DNA of 60,408 nucleotides, from the NCBI GenBank assembly GCA_023254175.1, contig JALQYJ010000097.1:1-60408 (forward strand), read 5' to 3'. The position numbers and the translations under genes are program-made. Under the pieces are notes generated by a model. That model made no database searches and was not told the origin of the DNA. It saw only the letters and a program-made list of their open reading frames with translations. The DNA is from Runella sp. (GTDB lineage: Bacteria; Bacteroidota; Bacteroidia; Cytophagales; Spirosomataceae). Of this stretch, positions 7,438-16,328 are shown one piece after another. The first letter of the stretch is position 1, and each line of letters opens with the position of its first letter.

Positions 7438-9228
7438 ATGATACGCAAACTAGTACCGCTTTTTAGTCTTGTTTCGTTAGTCGTAAAAAGCCAAACCATT
7501 TCTCTTAACGACCTTAGTTCTTTTAAAAACCCGTCTGCCAATTGGTCGATTGTTGGAGATGCTACCGTTGACCTTGTTCAAAACAACGCCATGAGCACTA
7601 CACCTGGCAAAGGCGTATTGGCCTGTATTCATCCTCGTGGTAAGTACGGTCGTCAGTATGACTTATTGACCAATTTTGAACACGGCGATGCCGACGTTGA
7701 ATTTGATTTTATGATGGCCCAAGGTTCTAATTCAGGGTTCTACCTACAAGGTCGTTATGAAATTCAATTGTTCGATAGTTGGGGGGTACGTCAACCTCAC
7801 GCGCATGATGCAGGTGCCATTTATGAGCGTTGGGATGAATCAAAACCTAACGGGCAAAAAGGGTACGAGGGATATGCCCCACGCATGAACGCCAGCAAAG
7901 CTCCTGGTTTGTGGCAACACATGAAAATCTTTTTTCAAGCTCCCCGCTTCGACGCCGCTGGAAAGAAAATTTCGAATGCTAAAGTTCTTAAAATTGAATT
8001 GAATGGCATTACGGTTCAGGAAAATGTAGAGCTTTCTGGGCCCACACGCGGAAGTCTGGACGGAGAAGTAGCCAAAGGGCCGATTCTTATTCAAGGCGAC
8101 CACGGCTGTGTTGCTTTTCGCAACCTTTCTGTGAAACAATACGGTGAGCAAATACCTCAATTGAAAGACTTAAAATACGCCCAATACGACGGTATTTTCA
8201 TGGCAGAACCCGATTACACCAAAACCAAAATGGTCAAAGAAGGGTCGCTGGAAAAGCTTACCTACGACGTAGCAGGCAAAGATAATGGTTACTTATTGCG
8301 TTTTACGGGTAAACTTGTGGTACCAGTAGCGGGAGAATATCGTTTCCAAACCGTGCATAACGGAGGCAACGGAATCCTTCGCGTAAACAACGAAGAAATT
8401 CTGAAATGGAAATGGTGGGAAGGTCAAGCCAGGGTAAAATTACCCGCTGGAGAAGTTCCATTTGAGTATGTTTATAACAAAAACACAGACTGGGCAAAAT
8501 CATCGTTAGGTCTTTCGGTAGAAAGTGATTTCAACCGCGCTGTCGAATTACAAGGTTTGGGCTCAGTGAACCTCAGCAATCCTACCAACCCTATTCTAAT
8601 TGCTCCAGGTAGCTCGCCCGTAGTTCACCGTAGCTTTTTCCGTATTTTCAATGAAAACGTTTCACACGGCATTTCAGTTGGAGAGCCAACGGGCATCCAT
8701 TATGCGGTTAACCTTGAGAAAGGAGCATTAGCACGCGTTTGGAAAGGCGACTTTTTGGACGTAACCCCCATGTGGAACGACCGGGGAAATGGCATGAGCA
8801 TTCCTCAAGGAAGTGTTCTGAACCTCAATAACCAACCAACGTTGGCGTTGATTGCCAATGAACAGACAGCTTGGCCAGCAACGTATGGTGAAACCGACGG
8901 CTTCCGTCAACGCGGATATGAAGTTGATGCCGCAGGGCGCCCAACGTTCAAATACGATGTAGCTGGGGTGAAAGTTGAAGACCAAATCCGTCCAGATGCC
9001 GATAGTAAGTTTTTAAACCGTGAGCTTCGTATCACTGGAAACATTCCAACAACGTTGAAATGCCGTTTGGCGACAGGTAAAGAAATCGTAAAAATCGGCG
9101 ATAATACCTTTGTTGTGGATAAAAGTTACTATATTCAAGCTGACGGTGCAACAATCCGAACCATTGGTGGAAGCCAAGAGCTAGTGGTACCAGCAGCGGC
9201 AAAAGTTAATTATGCTTTAATGTGGTAA
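7438..9228 (+). CDS. Secreted DUF1080 (3-keto-disaccharide hydrolase-like) protein with PA14-like domain
   Basis: 596 residues with an N-terminal signal peptide (residues 1-18, ending VKSQ). Residues about 20-235 are a DUF1080 concanavalin-like fold, with the pattern FDFMMAQGSNSGFYLQGRYE and the family's closing GPILIQGDHGCVAFRNLSVK. Residues about 245-365 resemble a PA14 module (LRFTGKLVVPVAGEYRFQ, then GNGILRVNNEEIL), which usually binds carbohydrate. The C-terminal 230 residues are not recognised. DUF1080 proteins have been linked to 3-keto-glycoside hydrolysis and are abundant in polysaccharide degraders. An MFS transporter gene follows 55 bp downstream on the same strand, so export-and-uptake of a sugar product is plausible. 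The substrate is unknown. Confidence 0.75.
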   Translation: MIRKLVPLFSLVSLVVKSQTISLNDLSSFKNPSANWSIVGDATVDLVQNNAMSTTPGKGVLACIHPRGKYGRQYDLLTNFEHGDADVEFDFMMAQGSNSGFYLQGRYEIQLFDSWGVRQPHAHDAGAIYERWDESKPNGQKGYEGYAPRMNASKAPGLWQHMKIFFQAPRFDAAGKKISNAKVLKIELNGITVQENVELSGPTRGSLDGEVAKGPILIQGDHGCVAFRNLSVKQYGEQIPQLKDLKYAQYDGIFMAEPDYTKTKMVKEGSLEKLTYDVAGKDNGYLLRFTGKLVVPVAGEYRFQTVHNGGNGILRVNNEEILKWKWWEGQARVKLPAGEVPFEYVYNKNTDWAKSSLGLSVESDFNRAVELQGLGSVNLSNPTNPILIAPGSSPVVHRSFFRIFNENVSHGISVGEPTGIHYAVNLEKGALARVWKGDFLDVTPMWNDRGNGMSIPQGSVLNLNNQPTLALIANEQTAWPATYGETDGFRQRGYEVDAAGRPTFKYDVAGVKVEDQIRPDADSKFLNRELRITGNIPTTLKCRLATGKEIVKIGDNTFVVDKSYYIQADGATIRTIGGSQELVVPAAAKVNYALMW

Positions 9229-9283
9229 TCAATCCCCCATTTTAACTAAACTCCTCCCACTGGGGGCGGGGGGCTGTCAACCC

Positions 9284-10531
9284 ATGAAATACCGCTACCG
9301 AACCCTTGCTTTTTTATTCGCTCTTTCGATCATTACTTTTCTTGACCGCGTTTGTATGAACGTCGTCAGTAAATACGTAAAAGCCGACTTAGGCTTAAAT
9401 AACGAAGAATTAGGCTGGATTTTAGGCGCATTTTCATTGGCATACGCATTATTTGAAATCCCGACGGGGGCCATGGGCGATCGCCTTGGCCCCCGTCGTG
9501 TTTTAACGCGGGTGGTACTTTGGTGGTCAGGATTTACAGCGCTGACCGGTACAGCCTTTAATTTTTTGTATTTGCTCGTCGTACGTTTCCTTTTTGGGAT
9601 GGGCGAAGCAGGTGCCTACCCCAATGCCACCATTGCCATTTCGCGTTGGTTTCCTGCCATTGAGGTGGGTCGTGCGCAATCGGCCATTTGGGCCGCAGGG
9701 CGCATTGGTGGAGCACTTACTCCTCTGCTAGTCATTCCATTGGTTCATAAAGTGGGTTGGCGCTGGGCCTTTGTGGTTTTGGGAGTGGCAGGCGCTATTT
9801 GGGCGGCGGCTTGGTTTTTATGGTTCCGAGACGAGCCAAGTGCCCTCAAAGGAATTTCGGATGAAGAAGTGGAAGAAATTGAATCAGGTCGAAACCTAAA
9901 ACAGACTGACCATGCCATTCCGTGGAAAACCATCATCCTTAATCCCGACATTTGGGCGTTGATGCTCATGTGCCATTTGTTTTTTTACGGCTCCTACTTC
10001 TTTACTAACTGGTCTTCCACTTACTTCCAAGAAGGCCGCCACATGACCGAAGACCAATCTAAAAACTTCGTATCATTATCGTACTTTTTGGGAGCGATTG
10101 GGTGCGTTGTTGGCGGTATTCTCAGCGATTTTCTTACCAAAAAATATGGCTTAAAAATCGGACGTAGGGCCGTAGCTCTCACTGGACTAGGACTATCTAG
10201 CTTCTTTTTTTTAGCCGCAGGACTTACCCCAGACGACCAACTAGCAGGCTATTTATTGGCTATTTGTGTATTAACCAAAGATTTGGCCTTACCCGTTGCC
10301 TTTGCTGTTTGTGTAGATATTGGTAAACGAAATGCGGGTACCGTTGCGGGTTCTATGAATTTTGCAGGCCAAATGGGTGGTTTTTTCATTACCATCATTT
10401 TTGGGATGGTTGTTGAAAACACCAAAAACTTCAACATTCCGCTTTTCCTGATTGCGGGTTGCTTATTGGTAGCAGCACTGCTTTGGCTGAAAATTGACCC
10501 CACCAAAACAGTGCATCTGAAAGAATCGTAA
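9284..10531 (+). CDS. MFS transporter (anion/sugar-acid:cation symporter type)
   Basis: 415 residues with 12 predicted membrane helices. The loop after helix 2 reads GAMGDRLGPRRVL, the MFS motif A. Helix 4 and its flank (RFLFGMGEAGAYPNA) match the ACS family, which imports hexuronates, glucarate and related organic anions. The start is MKYRYRTLAFLFALSIITFLDR, with the conserved early Asp/Arg of this group. It follows the DUF1080 gene by 55 bp and is probably co-transcribed with it, so it likely takes up a product of that secreted protein. It ends 8 bp from the convergent gene at 10540 with no visible terminator between. Confidence 0.8.
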   Translation: MKYRYRTLAFLFALSIITFLDRVCMNVVSKYVKADLGLNNEELGWILGAFSLAYALFEIPTGAMGDRLGPRRVLTRVVLWWSGFTALTGTAFNFLYLLVVRFLFGMGEAGAYPNATIAISRWFPAIEVGRAQSAIWAAGRIGGALTPLLVIPLVHKVGWRWAFVVLGVAGAIWAAAWFLWFRDEPSALKGISDEEVEEIESGRNLKQTDHAIPWKTIILNPDIWALMLMCHLFFYGSYFFTNWSSTYFQEGRHMTEDQSKNFVSLSYFLGAIGCVVGGILSDFLTKKYGLKIGRRAVALTGLGLSSFFFLAAGLTPDDQLAGYLLAICVLTKDLALPVAFAVCVDIGKRNAGTVAGSMNFAGQMGGFFITIIFGMVVENTKNFNIPLFLIAGCLLVAALLWLKIDPTKTVHLKES

Positions 10532-10539
10532 CTGTTTGA

Positions 10540-11247
10540 TTACCACCAACGATAAAACAAGCCAACGCGGACATTCATCGAAGAGACATCACTAATGCCT
10601 TCATTTTCTAATTTAAAAGGAAGATGTTGATAGGCTGCCCCCATTTCAAGACCTACATTCCCTGTTTTACTCAATAAAAAGCGAAGCCCTGCTCCACCTT
10701 GTGCAACGAACCTAAAGCCGTTGTCGCCCGTTGACAATACGCCATAATAATTGCTCACTTCAGTAAATGCCGCCCCAAGTCCTGCTTGAACATAAGGGCG
10801 AATTCGGGCGTTTGGGTCACCAACGTGGTAACTTCCCGTCAACGTAATAGGATAAGCTGACATTATTCGGGTCTGAACCGCTGAAATTGCCCCGTTACTG
10901 TATTCAAACAACTGACGTGGCAAGCGATTTTTAAAATACTGCGACCCAATCGCAAACCCCAGCGAAAGGTTATTCTTTGGAAAAACGAAATCGACTGCCA
11001 ACGAATAGTTACGTAACGTTGAATTTCCCATAAAATCTTTAAACGAACCTACTGGTGTTCCTAACCCACCTGTCAATGACACTCGGTAAGTCGTGTACCG
11101 CAAGTAGGGCGATTCACGTTTAAACAGTTGTGGGCGCTCAATCACTTGCTGCGCTTCCACAACACCCATCAGTAACAAGCCCATCAGCAAAGATATACTG
11201 CATTTGATTGGGGCTATTTGTTTAAGTTTATTGAACAAAATCATCAT
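10540..11247 (-). CDS. Outer-membrane beta-barrel protein (PorT/OmpA-like barrel)
   Basis: 235 residues with a signal peptide (hydrophobic residues 15-30, cleavage near VVEAQQ). The mature protein has alternating amphipathic strands with glycine-rich turns (RVSLTGGLGTPVGSF, FVAQGGAGLRFLL) and ends in aromatic strands (VRVGLFYRWW), the C-terminal aromatic signature of outer-membrane barrels. No catalytic motif. It is 12 bp downstream of the DUF4136 lipoprotein gene, so the two form an operon. Function unknown. Confidence 0.7.
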   Translation of the reverse strand: MMILFNKLKQIAPIKCSISLLMGLLLMGVVEAQQVIERPQLFKRESPYLRYTTYRVSLTGGLGTPVGSFKDFMGNSTLRNYSLAVDFVFPKNNLSLGFAIGSQYFKNRLPRQLFEYSNGAISAVQTRIMSAYPITLTGSYHVGDPNARIRPYVQAGLGAAFTEVSNYYGVLSTGDNGFRFVAQGGAGLRFLLSKTGNVGLEMGAAYQHLPFKLENEGISDVSSMNVRVGLFYRWW

Positions 11248-11259
11248 TTTTCTTCTTAG

Positions 11260-11865
11260 TTATTTCTTTAAATAAGCAGATTGCGTAAACACTTTGTCCA
11301 CAAGACTCTTCAATGATGCCGCATCAAAAATGCCATTTCCACGAATTTGAGCATTCCAAACGACCTTCGGTTGCTGCCCCGTAAGAGCATTTTTTAAGTC
11401 AACGATTTCCATGTACCAATACGTTTCGGTCGTTTGGTAGAAAGAATAAGTAGGAGGATAATAAAAACCTCCTCCACCAAAACCCCAGTAACTATTCCAA
11501 GGATTGAAATTGGAAACTACCCCCGTTTGAGTTTCGCTAATTCTAGCAATATTCACTCCCAAATCAGGTTTAGCTTCTCGCGTTACTTTTTTATATCCTC
11601 GCTGCGTCAATGTACTTGACACTCTGTCAAGTACTTGAAAATCTTGGCTTGTCGTCGATACTCCAGTCCGTTGATTTTGAATCACATATACCGAATCTGC
11701 CAAACTAAATGTCTGATAACTACCAAAATTAGTGGTAGGCTCATAATTGGTTATAAAAACCTGGGTTTCTTCTACAGTCAAATCCTCTAACGGATTGGGG
11801 GCGCAAGCAGCAGCCATAACGGCAACCAATGCTCCTAAAATAAGTGCTTGAAATTTAACTTTCAT
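11260..11865 (-). CDS. DUF4136 lipoprotein
   Basis: 201 residues. The lipoprotein signal peptide has lipobox VMAAAC, with Cys21 as the acylation site. The DUF4136 body shows the usual features: YEPTTNFGSYQTFSLAD near residue 45, then VLDRVSSTLTQRGYKKV, then a Gly/Tyr-rich insert and WNAQIRGNG near the end. DUF4136 proteins are periplasm-facing lipoproteins of unknown role. First gene of a two-gene operon with the outer-membrane barrel protein. Confidence 0.8.
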   Translation of the reverse strand: MKVKFQALILGALVAVMAAACAPNPLEDLTVEETQVFITNYEPTTNFGSYQTFSLADSVYVIQNQRTGVSTTSQDFQVLDRVSSTLTQRGYKKVTREAKPDLGVNIARISETQTGVVSNFNPWNSYWGFGGGGFYYPPTYSFYQTTETYWYMEIVDLKNALTGQQPKVVWNAQIRGNGIFDAASLKSLVDKVFTQSAYLKK

Positions 11866-11931
11866 GGTTTATTCTCGGTTTTCTCTATGAATTACTAACG
11901 AAAATACACCCCAAATCATTTCATTGGTTCC

Positions 11932-12849
11932 ATGCTCAAAATCGCCCACGACCCAATTTATTGCCATCCACTTCCCAAAGGCCCCAACGGAGAACCGCAT
12001 CGTTTCCCTATGTTAAAGTACGAGCTTATTCCTGAACAGCTTCTGTACGAGGGGACTTGTTCGATTGCAAATTTTTTTTCTCCAACAGAACTAGACCCTT
12101 TCTGGATTTTGGGAATACACAATGCTACGTATTGGGAAGATTTAAAAAATTTACGAATTTCGGACAAAATGGTTCGTCGAATCGGGTTTCCCCTCACTCG
12201 GCAGCTTATCGAACGTGAAACCCGAATTGCCCAAGGTACGATTGAATGCTGCCATTATGCGTTAGAATACGGGATATCAATGAATATCGCAGGAGGTACT
12301 CACCATGCCTACGCCGACCGTGGAGAAGGTTTTTGTTTGTTAAATGACGTTGCCATTGCGGCTAACTATTTACTTACTAAACAACTTGCGAGGCAAATTG
12401 TAGTCGTTGATTTGGATGTACATCAAGGAAATGGAACGGCGGTTATTTTTCAGAATAACCCTCAGGTTTTTACCTTTTCAATGCACGGTAAAGACAATTA
12501 CCCATTGTTTAAGGAAAAATCAGACCTCGATGTTGAATTGCCTACAGGAACGCAAGACCAGGTATATCTCTCATTACTTTTTGATGCCCTTCCTACACTT
12601 TTGGAAGAACAACGTCCCGATTTTGTATTTTATATCTCGGGAGTTGATATTTTGGAAACGGATAAATTAGGGAAATTGAAAGTAACCCGCGAGGGTTGTT
12701 ATCGACGTGACGAATTTGTCTTTTCTCAATGCCGACAACGGAACATTCCCGTTGTGGTATCGATGGGGGGAGGCTATTCACCTCGCCTAGCCGATATTGT
12801 AGAAGCACACTGCAATACTTATCGAATTGCGCAGCAGATGTACTTTTAG
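11932..12849 (+). CDS. Histone-deacetylase-superfamily (acetoin utilization-type) deacetylase
   Basis: 305 residues spanning one HDAC/arginase-fold domain. The catalytic features are all present: GGTHHAYADRGEGFCLLND (tandem histidines), VVVDLDVHQGNGTA (zinc ligands Asp and His), YISGVDILETDKLG (third zinc ligand Asp) and the closing MGGGYSP. Bacterial members deacetylate acetyl-lysine, acetylpolyamines or related amides in the cytoplasm. The substrate cannot be told from sequence. It is a single gene, convergent with feoB, with a repeat hairpin between them. Confidence 0.85.
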   Translation: MLKIAHDPIYCHPLPKGPNGEPHRFPMLKYELIPEQLLYEGTCSIANFFSPTELDPFWILGIHNATYWEDLKNLRISDKMVRRIGFPLTRQLIERETRIAQGTIECCHYALEYGISMNIAGGTHHAYADRGEGFCLLNDVAIAANYLLTKQLARQIVVVDLDVHQGNGTAVIFQNNPQVFTFSMHGKDNYPLFKEKSDLDVELPTGTQDQVYLSLLFDALPTLLEEQRPDFVFYISGVDILETDKLGKLKVTREGCYRRDEFVFSQCRQRNIPVVVSMGGGYSPRLADIVEAHCNTYRIAQQMYF

Positions 12850-12851
12850 CT

Positions 12852-12944
12852 CACAGGTAATCACAGATTAAACAGCTTGTAGAGGTGTAAAGATTGGTTC
12901 TGGGTATGTTTGTGAATACCGTCTGTGCTCATCTGTAAGATAGG
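12852..12944. repeat. Imperfect inverted repeat between convergent genes (CACAGATTAA type)
   Basis: ACAGGTAATCACAGATT on the left pairs with CTGTGCTCATCTGTAAG on the right. It lies between the convergent deacetylase gene and feoB and could serve both as a terminator. Confidence 0.45.
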
Positions 12945-12946
12945 AA

Positions 12947-15070
12947 CTATTGCAACACTTGGTAGGTCAAAAAAGCCAATCCGTAGGCCAAAACCGTCAT
13001 GTATGCTAACTGAATAAGAGGCCATTTCCAGCCATGAGTTTCACGTTTGACAGTAGCAATGGTACTCATACACATCATGGCAAACACATAAAACACTAAC
13101 AACGAAAACGCCAATGCAGGTGTATACATAGGCGAACCTGTCTTAGGGTTCACTTCTGCCCGCATTCTCGCTTTGATAGTATTATTGTCTTCGTCGGCTT
13201 CACTTCCAATGCTATAAATTGTACTCATTGTACCCACAAAAACTTCACGAGCGGCAAACGAAGCCAACAGAGCAATCCCTATTTTCCAATCATATCCAAG
13301 AGGGGAAATAGCTGGCTCAATAAATTTACCAAAATGCCCCGCATACGAATGTTCTAATTTGTAGGCAGCAACCGCATTGTCAAAAGCAGGGCCTCGCAGG
13401 GTAGGTTGCTCTTGTTGGACGGTTTCTTCTGCTTTGGAAATAGCATCTCCTGGACCATACGTTGCCAACACCCAAAGGATAATCGAAATGGCCACGATGA
13501 TTTTACCCGCCTCTGTCACAAAAGATTTGACGCTATCCCAAACCGCAATACCTACGTGATACCAACGAGGAATTTGATACGTTGGCATCTCCATCACAAA
13601 ATAACCCGTTTCGGCGCTTTCAACCTTACCTTTTATCGCCCAAGCCGACAGCAGTGCACTCAAAAGTCCTAGTAAGTATAGCCCCATCAACGTCAAACCT
13701 TGAAGTGTAAAAAAACCTAAGACAGCCGTAGAGGGTACTACCAATGCAATAAGAACTGTGTAAATAGGCAAACGTGCCGAACAACTCATAAGTGGTGTCA
13801 CCAATATAGTTAACAAACGTTCTTTGCGATTGCCAATGCTACGCGCCGACATGATGGCAGGCACCGCACACGCTACTCCCGAGATGAGTGGAACAACACT
13901 TCGTCCATTTAACCCAAACTTTCGCATGAGTTTATCCATAATTACCATCACCCGAGCCATGTACCCCGACTCTTCAAGCAAAGACACTAAGAAAAATAAG
14001 AAGGCTATTTGAGGAATAAATATCACCACACCACCAATACCTGCAACCAGTCCATCGGTCACTAAATCGGAGAGGGCACTTTCAGGGAGACGTTCTTTTA
14101 ACCAATCATTGAGCGAAGAAATGCCCGCATCAATCAAGTCCATGGGATAACTTGCAAACGTAAATACAGCTTGAAAGATAACAAGCAAGACCGACAAGAA
14201 AACAGCATATCCCCAAAACGGATGCAGCAAAACTTTATCTAAACGCCGCGTCCATAGAGGCTTTACTAAAAACTCGGCCAGTGTTTTCACCGAATCTTTC
14301 ACCAAACTGTCAATGACAGCGTAACGGTGCATAGTTTCAGCAGCTTGAAACCCACTTTCTTTGAACCCATATTTTTCAATCATTTGGTCAAAAGCCACTC
14401 GCTGTTCGACAGGCACAAACGAAAAAATATCGTGTTGCTGCACATAATGCAAAGCCAAATAATTATTTGAAAGGGAGTTTGTGTACTTTACTTCTTCTAT
14501 TAGCTCTGGGAATTGGTCAGCGGGGTTAAAATAGTATTTTTCACGTTGAGCAAGCGGAGTTTTGAGGGTTTGAAGTACCGCTTGTTTTAAGTTATCAATC
14601 CCTTCTCCTACCCGCGCGTTGATACGAACAACGGGTACGCCAAGCTTCATAGCTAACTTAACGGCATTGACCTGCAAGTTTTTGTCACGGGCGACATCGA
14701 GCATGTTTAGGGCCAAAACTACGGGCAAACCCAAATCGGCTACTTGCGTAAATAACAACATATTCCGCTTCAAATTGGAAGCATCTACCACTACCACCAC
14801 CACATCTGGATAATCTTGATGCTGAGGGTTTGCCAAAATATCAATCACCACCCGTTCGTCGAGGGCTTTAGGATACAAGCTGTATAACCCTGGTAAATCT
14901 ACTACCACGGCTTCGGTTGCATCATCCAACATCCACGGACCTGACTTTTTCTCAACCGTTACACTTGGGAAATTTCCTACTTTTTGACGCAGTCCCGTCA
15001 GTTGATTAAACAACGACGATTTACCAATATTTGGATTACCTACGATGGCGATGATGGGGTTCTTTTTCAA
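12947..15070 (-). CDS. feoB: Ferrous iron transport protein B
   Basis: 707 residues, full length. The N-terminal G domain has G1 GNPNIGKSSLFNQLTG (residues 11-26), the switch-region T of the TVEKKSG segment, G3 DLPGLYSL (about 58) and G4 NMLD (about 120). It is followed by a helical spacer and two Gate/nucleoside-recognition membrane blocks (GGVVIFIPQIAFLFFLVSLL; PLISGVACAVPAIMSAR, with the conserved Cys implicated in Fe(II) passage). It imports Fe2+ across the inner membrane. It is 5 bp downstream of feoA, forming a feoAB operon. No FeoC is seen. Confidence 0.95.
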   Translation of the reverse strand: MKKNPIIAIVGNPNIGKSSLFNQLTGLRQKVGNFPSVTVEKKSGPWMLDDATEAVVVDLPGLYSLYPKALDERVVIDILANPQHQDYPDVVVVVVDASNLKRNMLLFTQVADLGLPVVLALNMLDVARDKNLQVNAVKLAMKLGVPVVRINARVGEGIDNLKQAVLQTLKTPLAQREKYYFNPADQFPELIEEVKYTNSLSNNYLALHYVQQHDIFSFVPVEQRVAFDQMIEKYGFKESGFQAAETMHRYAVIDSLVKDSVKTLAEFLVKPLWTRRLDKVLLHPFWGYAVFLSVLLVIFQAVFTFASYPMDLIDAGISSLNDWLKERLPESALSDLVTDGLVAGIGGVVIFIPQIAFLFFLVSLLEESGYMARVMVIMDKLMRKFGLNGRSVVPLISGVACAVPAIMSARSIGNRKERLLTILVTPLMSCSARLPIYTVLIALVVPSTAVLGFFTLQGLTLMGLYLLGLLSALLSAWAIKGKVESAETGYFVMEMPTYQIPRWYHVGIAVWDSVKSFVTEAGKIIVAISIILWVLATYGPGDAISKAEETVQQEQPTLRGPAFDNAVAAYKLEHSYAGHFGKFIEPAISPLGYDWKIGIALLASFAAREVFVGTMSTIYSIGSEADEDNNTIKARMRAEVNPKTGSPMYTPALAFSLLVFYVFAMMCMSTIATVKRETHGWKWPLIQLAYMTVLAYGLAFLTYQVLQ

Positions 15071-15075
15071 GGTAC

Positions 15076-15303
15076 TTAAATGCTTTCTTCAACAATAACC
15101 GTAGCTGCTTCTTCTTTGCGCATTGCCAAACAATAACCATTTACTTGGATACCGACGGGGTCACCTAAAGGTGCCACAAACTCCAATATTACTTCTTCGC
15201 CAGGCAAACACCCCATCTCAAGGAGTTTGAGAGACAAATCTTCTTGACAAAACTCTTTTACAAAAGCGCGTTCTCCTATTTTCAAATCAGCGATGGTCTT
15301 CAT
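15076..15303 (-). CDS. feoA: Ferrous iron transport protein A
   Basis: 75 residues, an SH3-like FeoA domain: start MKTIADLKIGERAFVKEF, then LLEMGCLPGEEV and IQVNGYCLAMRKEEA. It is a small cytoplasmic partner needed for FeoB function. First gene of the feoAB operon. A 25-bp palindrome in the leader region (15357-15381) is a candidate metal-regulator site. Confidence 0.92.
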   Translation of the reverse strand: MKTIADLKIGERAFVKEFCQEDLSLKLLEMGCLPGEEVILEFVAPLGDPVGIQVNGYCLAMRKEEAATVIVEESI

Positions 15304-15356
15304 TGGAACGATAGTTCAGTATATTTTCTCAAAAGGGCTTTGAGTCAATAACAAAA

Positions 15357-15381
15357 TTTATTTAGATTGAGTTTAAATAAA
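15357..15381. promoter_or_regulatory. Palindrome upstream of feoAB, candidate metal-repressor operator
   Basis: TTTATTTAGAT-TGA-GTTTAAATAAA, with arms matching at 9 of 11 positions. It lies 54-78 bp upstream of the feoA start, where the promoter should be. The shape would suit a DtxR- or Fur-family iron repressor, but no regulator gene is nearby and the assignment is inference. AT-richness makes a chance palindrome possible. Confidence 0.35.
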
Positions 15382-15569
15382 ATCCTACAAAGTAACATTT
15401 CTCTTCCCATATTTTCAAAGAATAAAAGTCATGTTTTGTATAAAAAACTGAAAATGATTGATTTACACGCAGTTTTGGGGTTTATAAAATATTCGTGAGT
15501 ATTATTTTTTTGCAAATAATAAGTAAATGCCCCTAAAGCTTCCGCTGAAAAGTAGGTAGTGAAGAACGC

Positions 15570-15600
15570 TTGCTTTTTTAAGAGCAAAACTCTACTTTTG
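15570..15600 (+). promoter_or_regulatory. Promoter of the metal-efflux locus leader gene
   Basis: TTG at 15570-15572, a 20-bp spacer and TACTTTTG at 15593-15600, an exact TAnnTTTG. The ATG of the small exported protein is 20 bp further on. Confidence 0.55.
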
Positions 15601-15620
15601 TCTGAGAGCAGTTATCTAAA

Positions 15621-16001
15621 ATGAAAGCCCTTTTTACTTGGATATTGGCCATCGTTATGTTTGCGCAGAGCCTTACGCCCCGCGCAGCTATCGAATTGCT
15701 ACGGTCGACTGACGTTTGGGCTCATTACCGCGAACACCAAGAAGAGCAAAGTCAACCGCTTAGCCTGCTTGATTTTTTATGGATGCATTATTCGGTCGAC
15801 TCAGACCATACTAAGCAAAAAAAACATCACCTTCCAAGTTTTGATTTCAACAGCGTAGCTAGCTTTTTTGTAGTACCTTCAGCATGGGTTTCGCTCGATA
15901 AAAAAGCAACTGTATCGGTTTTAACTTCTGCTAATTTTCATTGGCTCAACTCCTACGCCTTTTTAACTTTCAAAGCTCTTATTTGTCCTCCCCGAGCCTA
16001 G
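15621..16001 (+). CDS. Small exported His-containing protein of the metal-efflux locus
   Basis: 126 residues. It has an N-terminal hydrophobic segment (MKALFTWILAIVMFAQSLTP) and then a polar stretch with several His and acidic residues (HYREHQEE; LDFLWMHYSVDSDHTKQKKH). After an LPSFDF motif it continues to the ending FKALICPPRA. The layout (helix, HxxHE-like, LDFLWxHY, His/Asp cluster, LPF, Pro-Pro tail) matches small uncharacterised proteins I recall upstream of CusA/CzcA genes in Bacteroidota. The His cluster could sense or bind metal in the periplasm; that is inference. It is transcribed toward the RND gene 327 bp downstream and has its own TAnnTTTG promoter. Confidence 0.55.
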   Translation: MKALFTWILAIVMFAQSLTPRAAIELLRSTDVWAHYREHQEEQSQPLSLLDFLWMHYSVDSDHTKQKKHHLPSFDFNSVASFFVVPSAWVSLDKKATVSVLTSANFHWLNSYAFLTFKALICPPRA

Positions 16002-16328
16002 TTAGGGCTTTTTTGATGGGAGAAGTATATCCTTTCAGTTCTGGCTTTTAAGCTTTTAATCTATCCTCAAAATAGGTTATTGAAACGGATTCTCCATCCA
16101 TTCATCAAATCAAACATACTGTCAGCTAAATGTTTTCATTGAAAAAGCTGAATCATGTTTTTCAACTCAAATTCTCCTTGTTAGAGCCTTTCAACCACTT
16201 GGCAAAATTGGCACAAGCCTTTCACCTTGGAGAAACAATCACCTAAATGAGTCTCAAAAATACCTCTTTCTCGGAGATAGCGATTTATAAAATATTGCTA
16301 TACAATTTTCAATAAAATAAAACAAAAT
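16002..16328 (+). other. Gap before the RND gene; holds one doubtful 38-codon frame
   Basis: The only open frame with an ATG of interest is at 16130-16246 (MFSLKKLNHVFQ..., 38 codons), which has no recognisable motif or promoter box. I see no TAnnTTTG box, terminator or strong inverted repeat. The stretch may be the mRNA leader linking the small exported protein gene to the pump gene. Confidence 0.25.
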
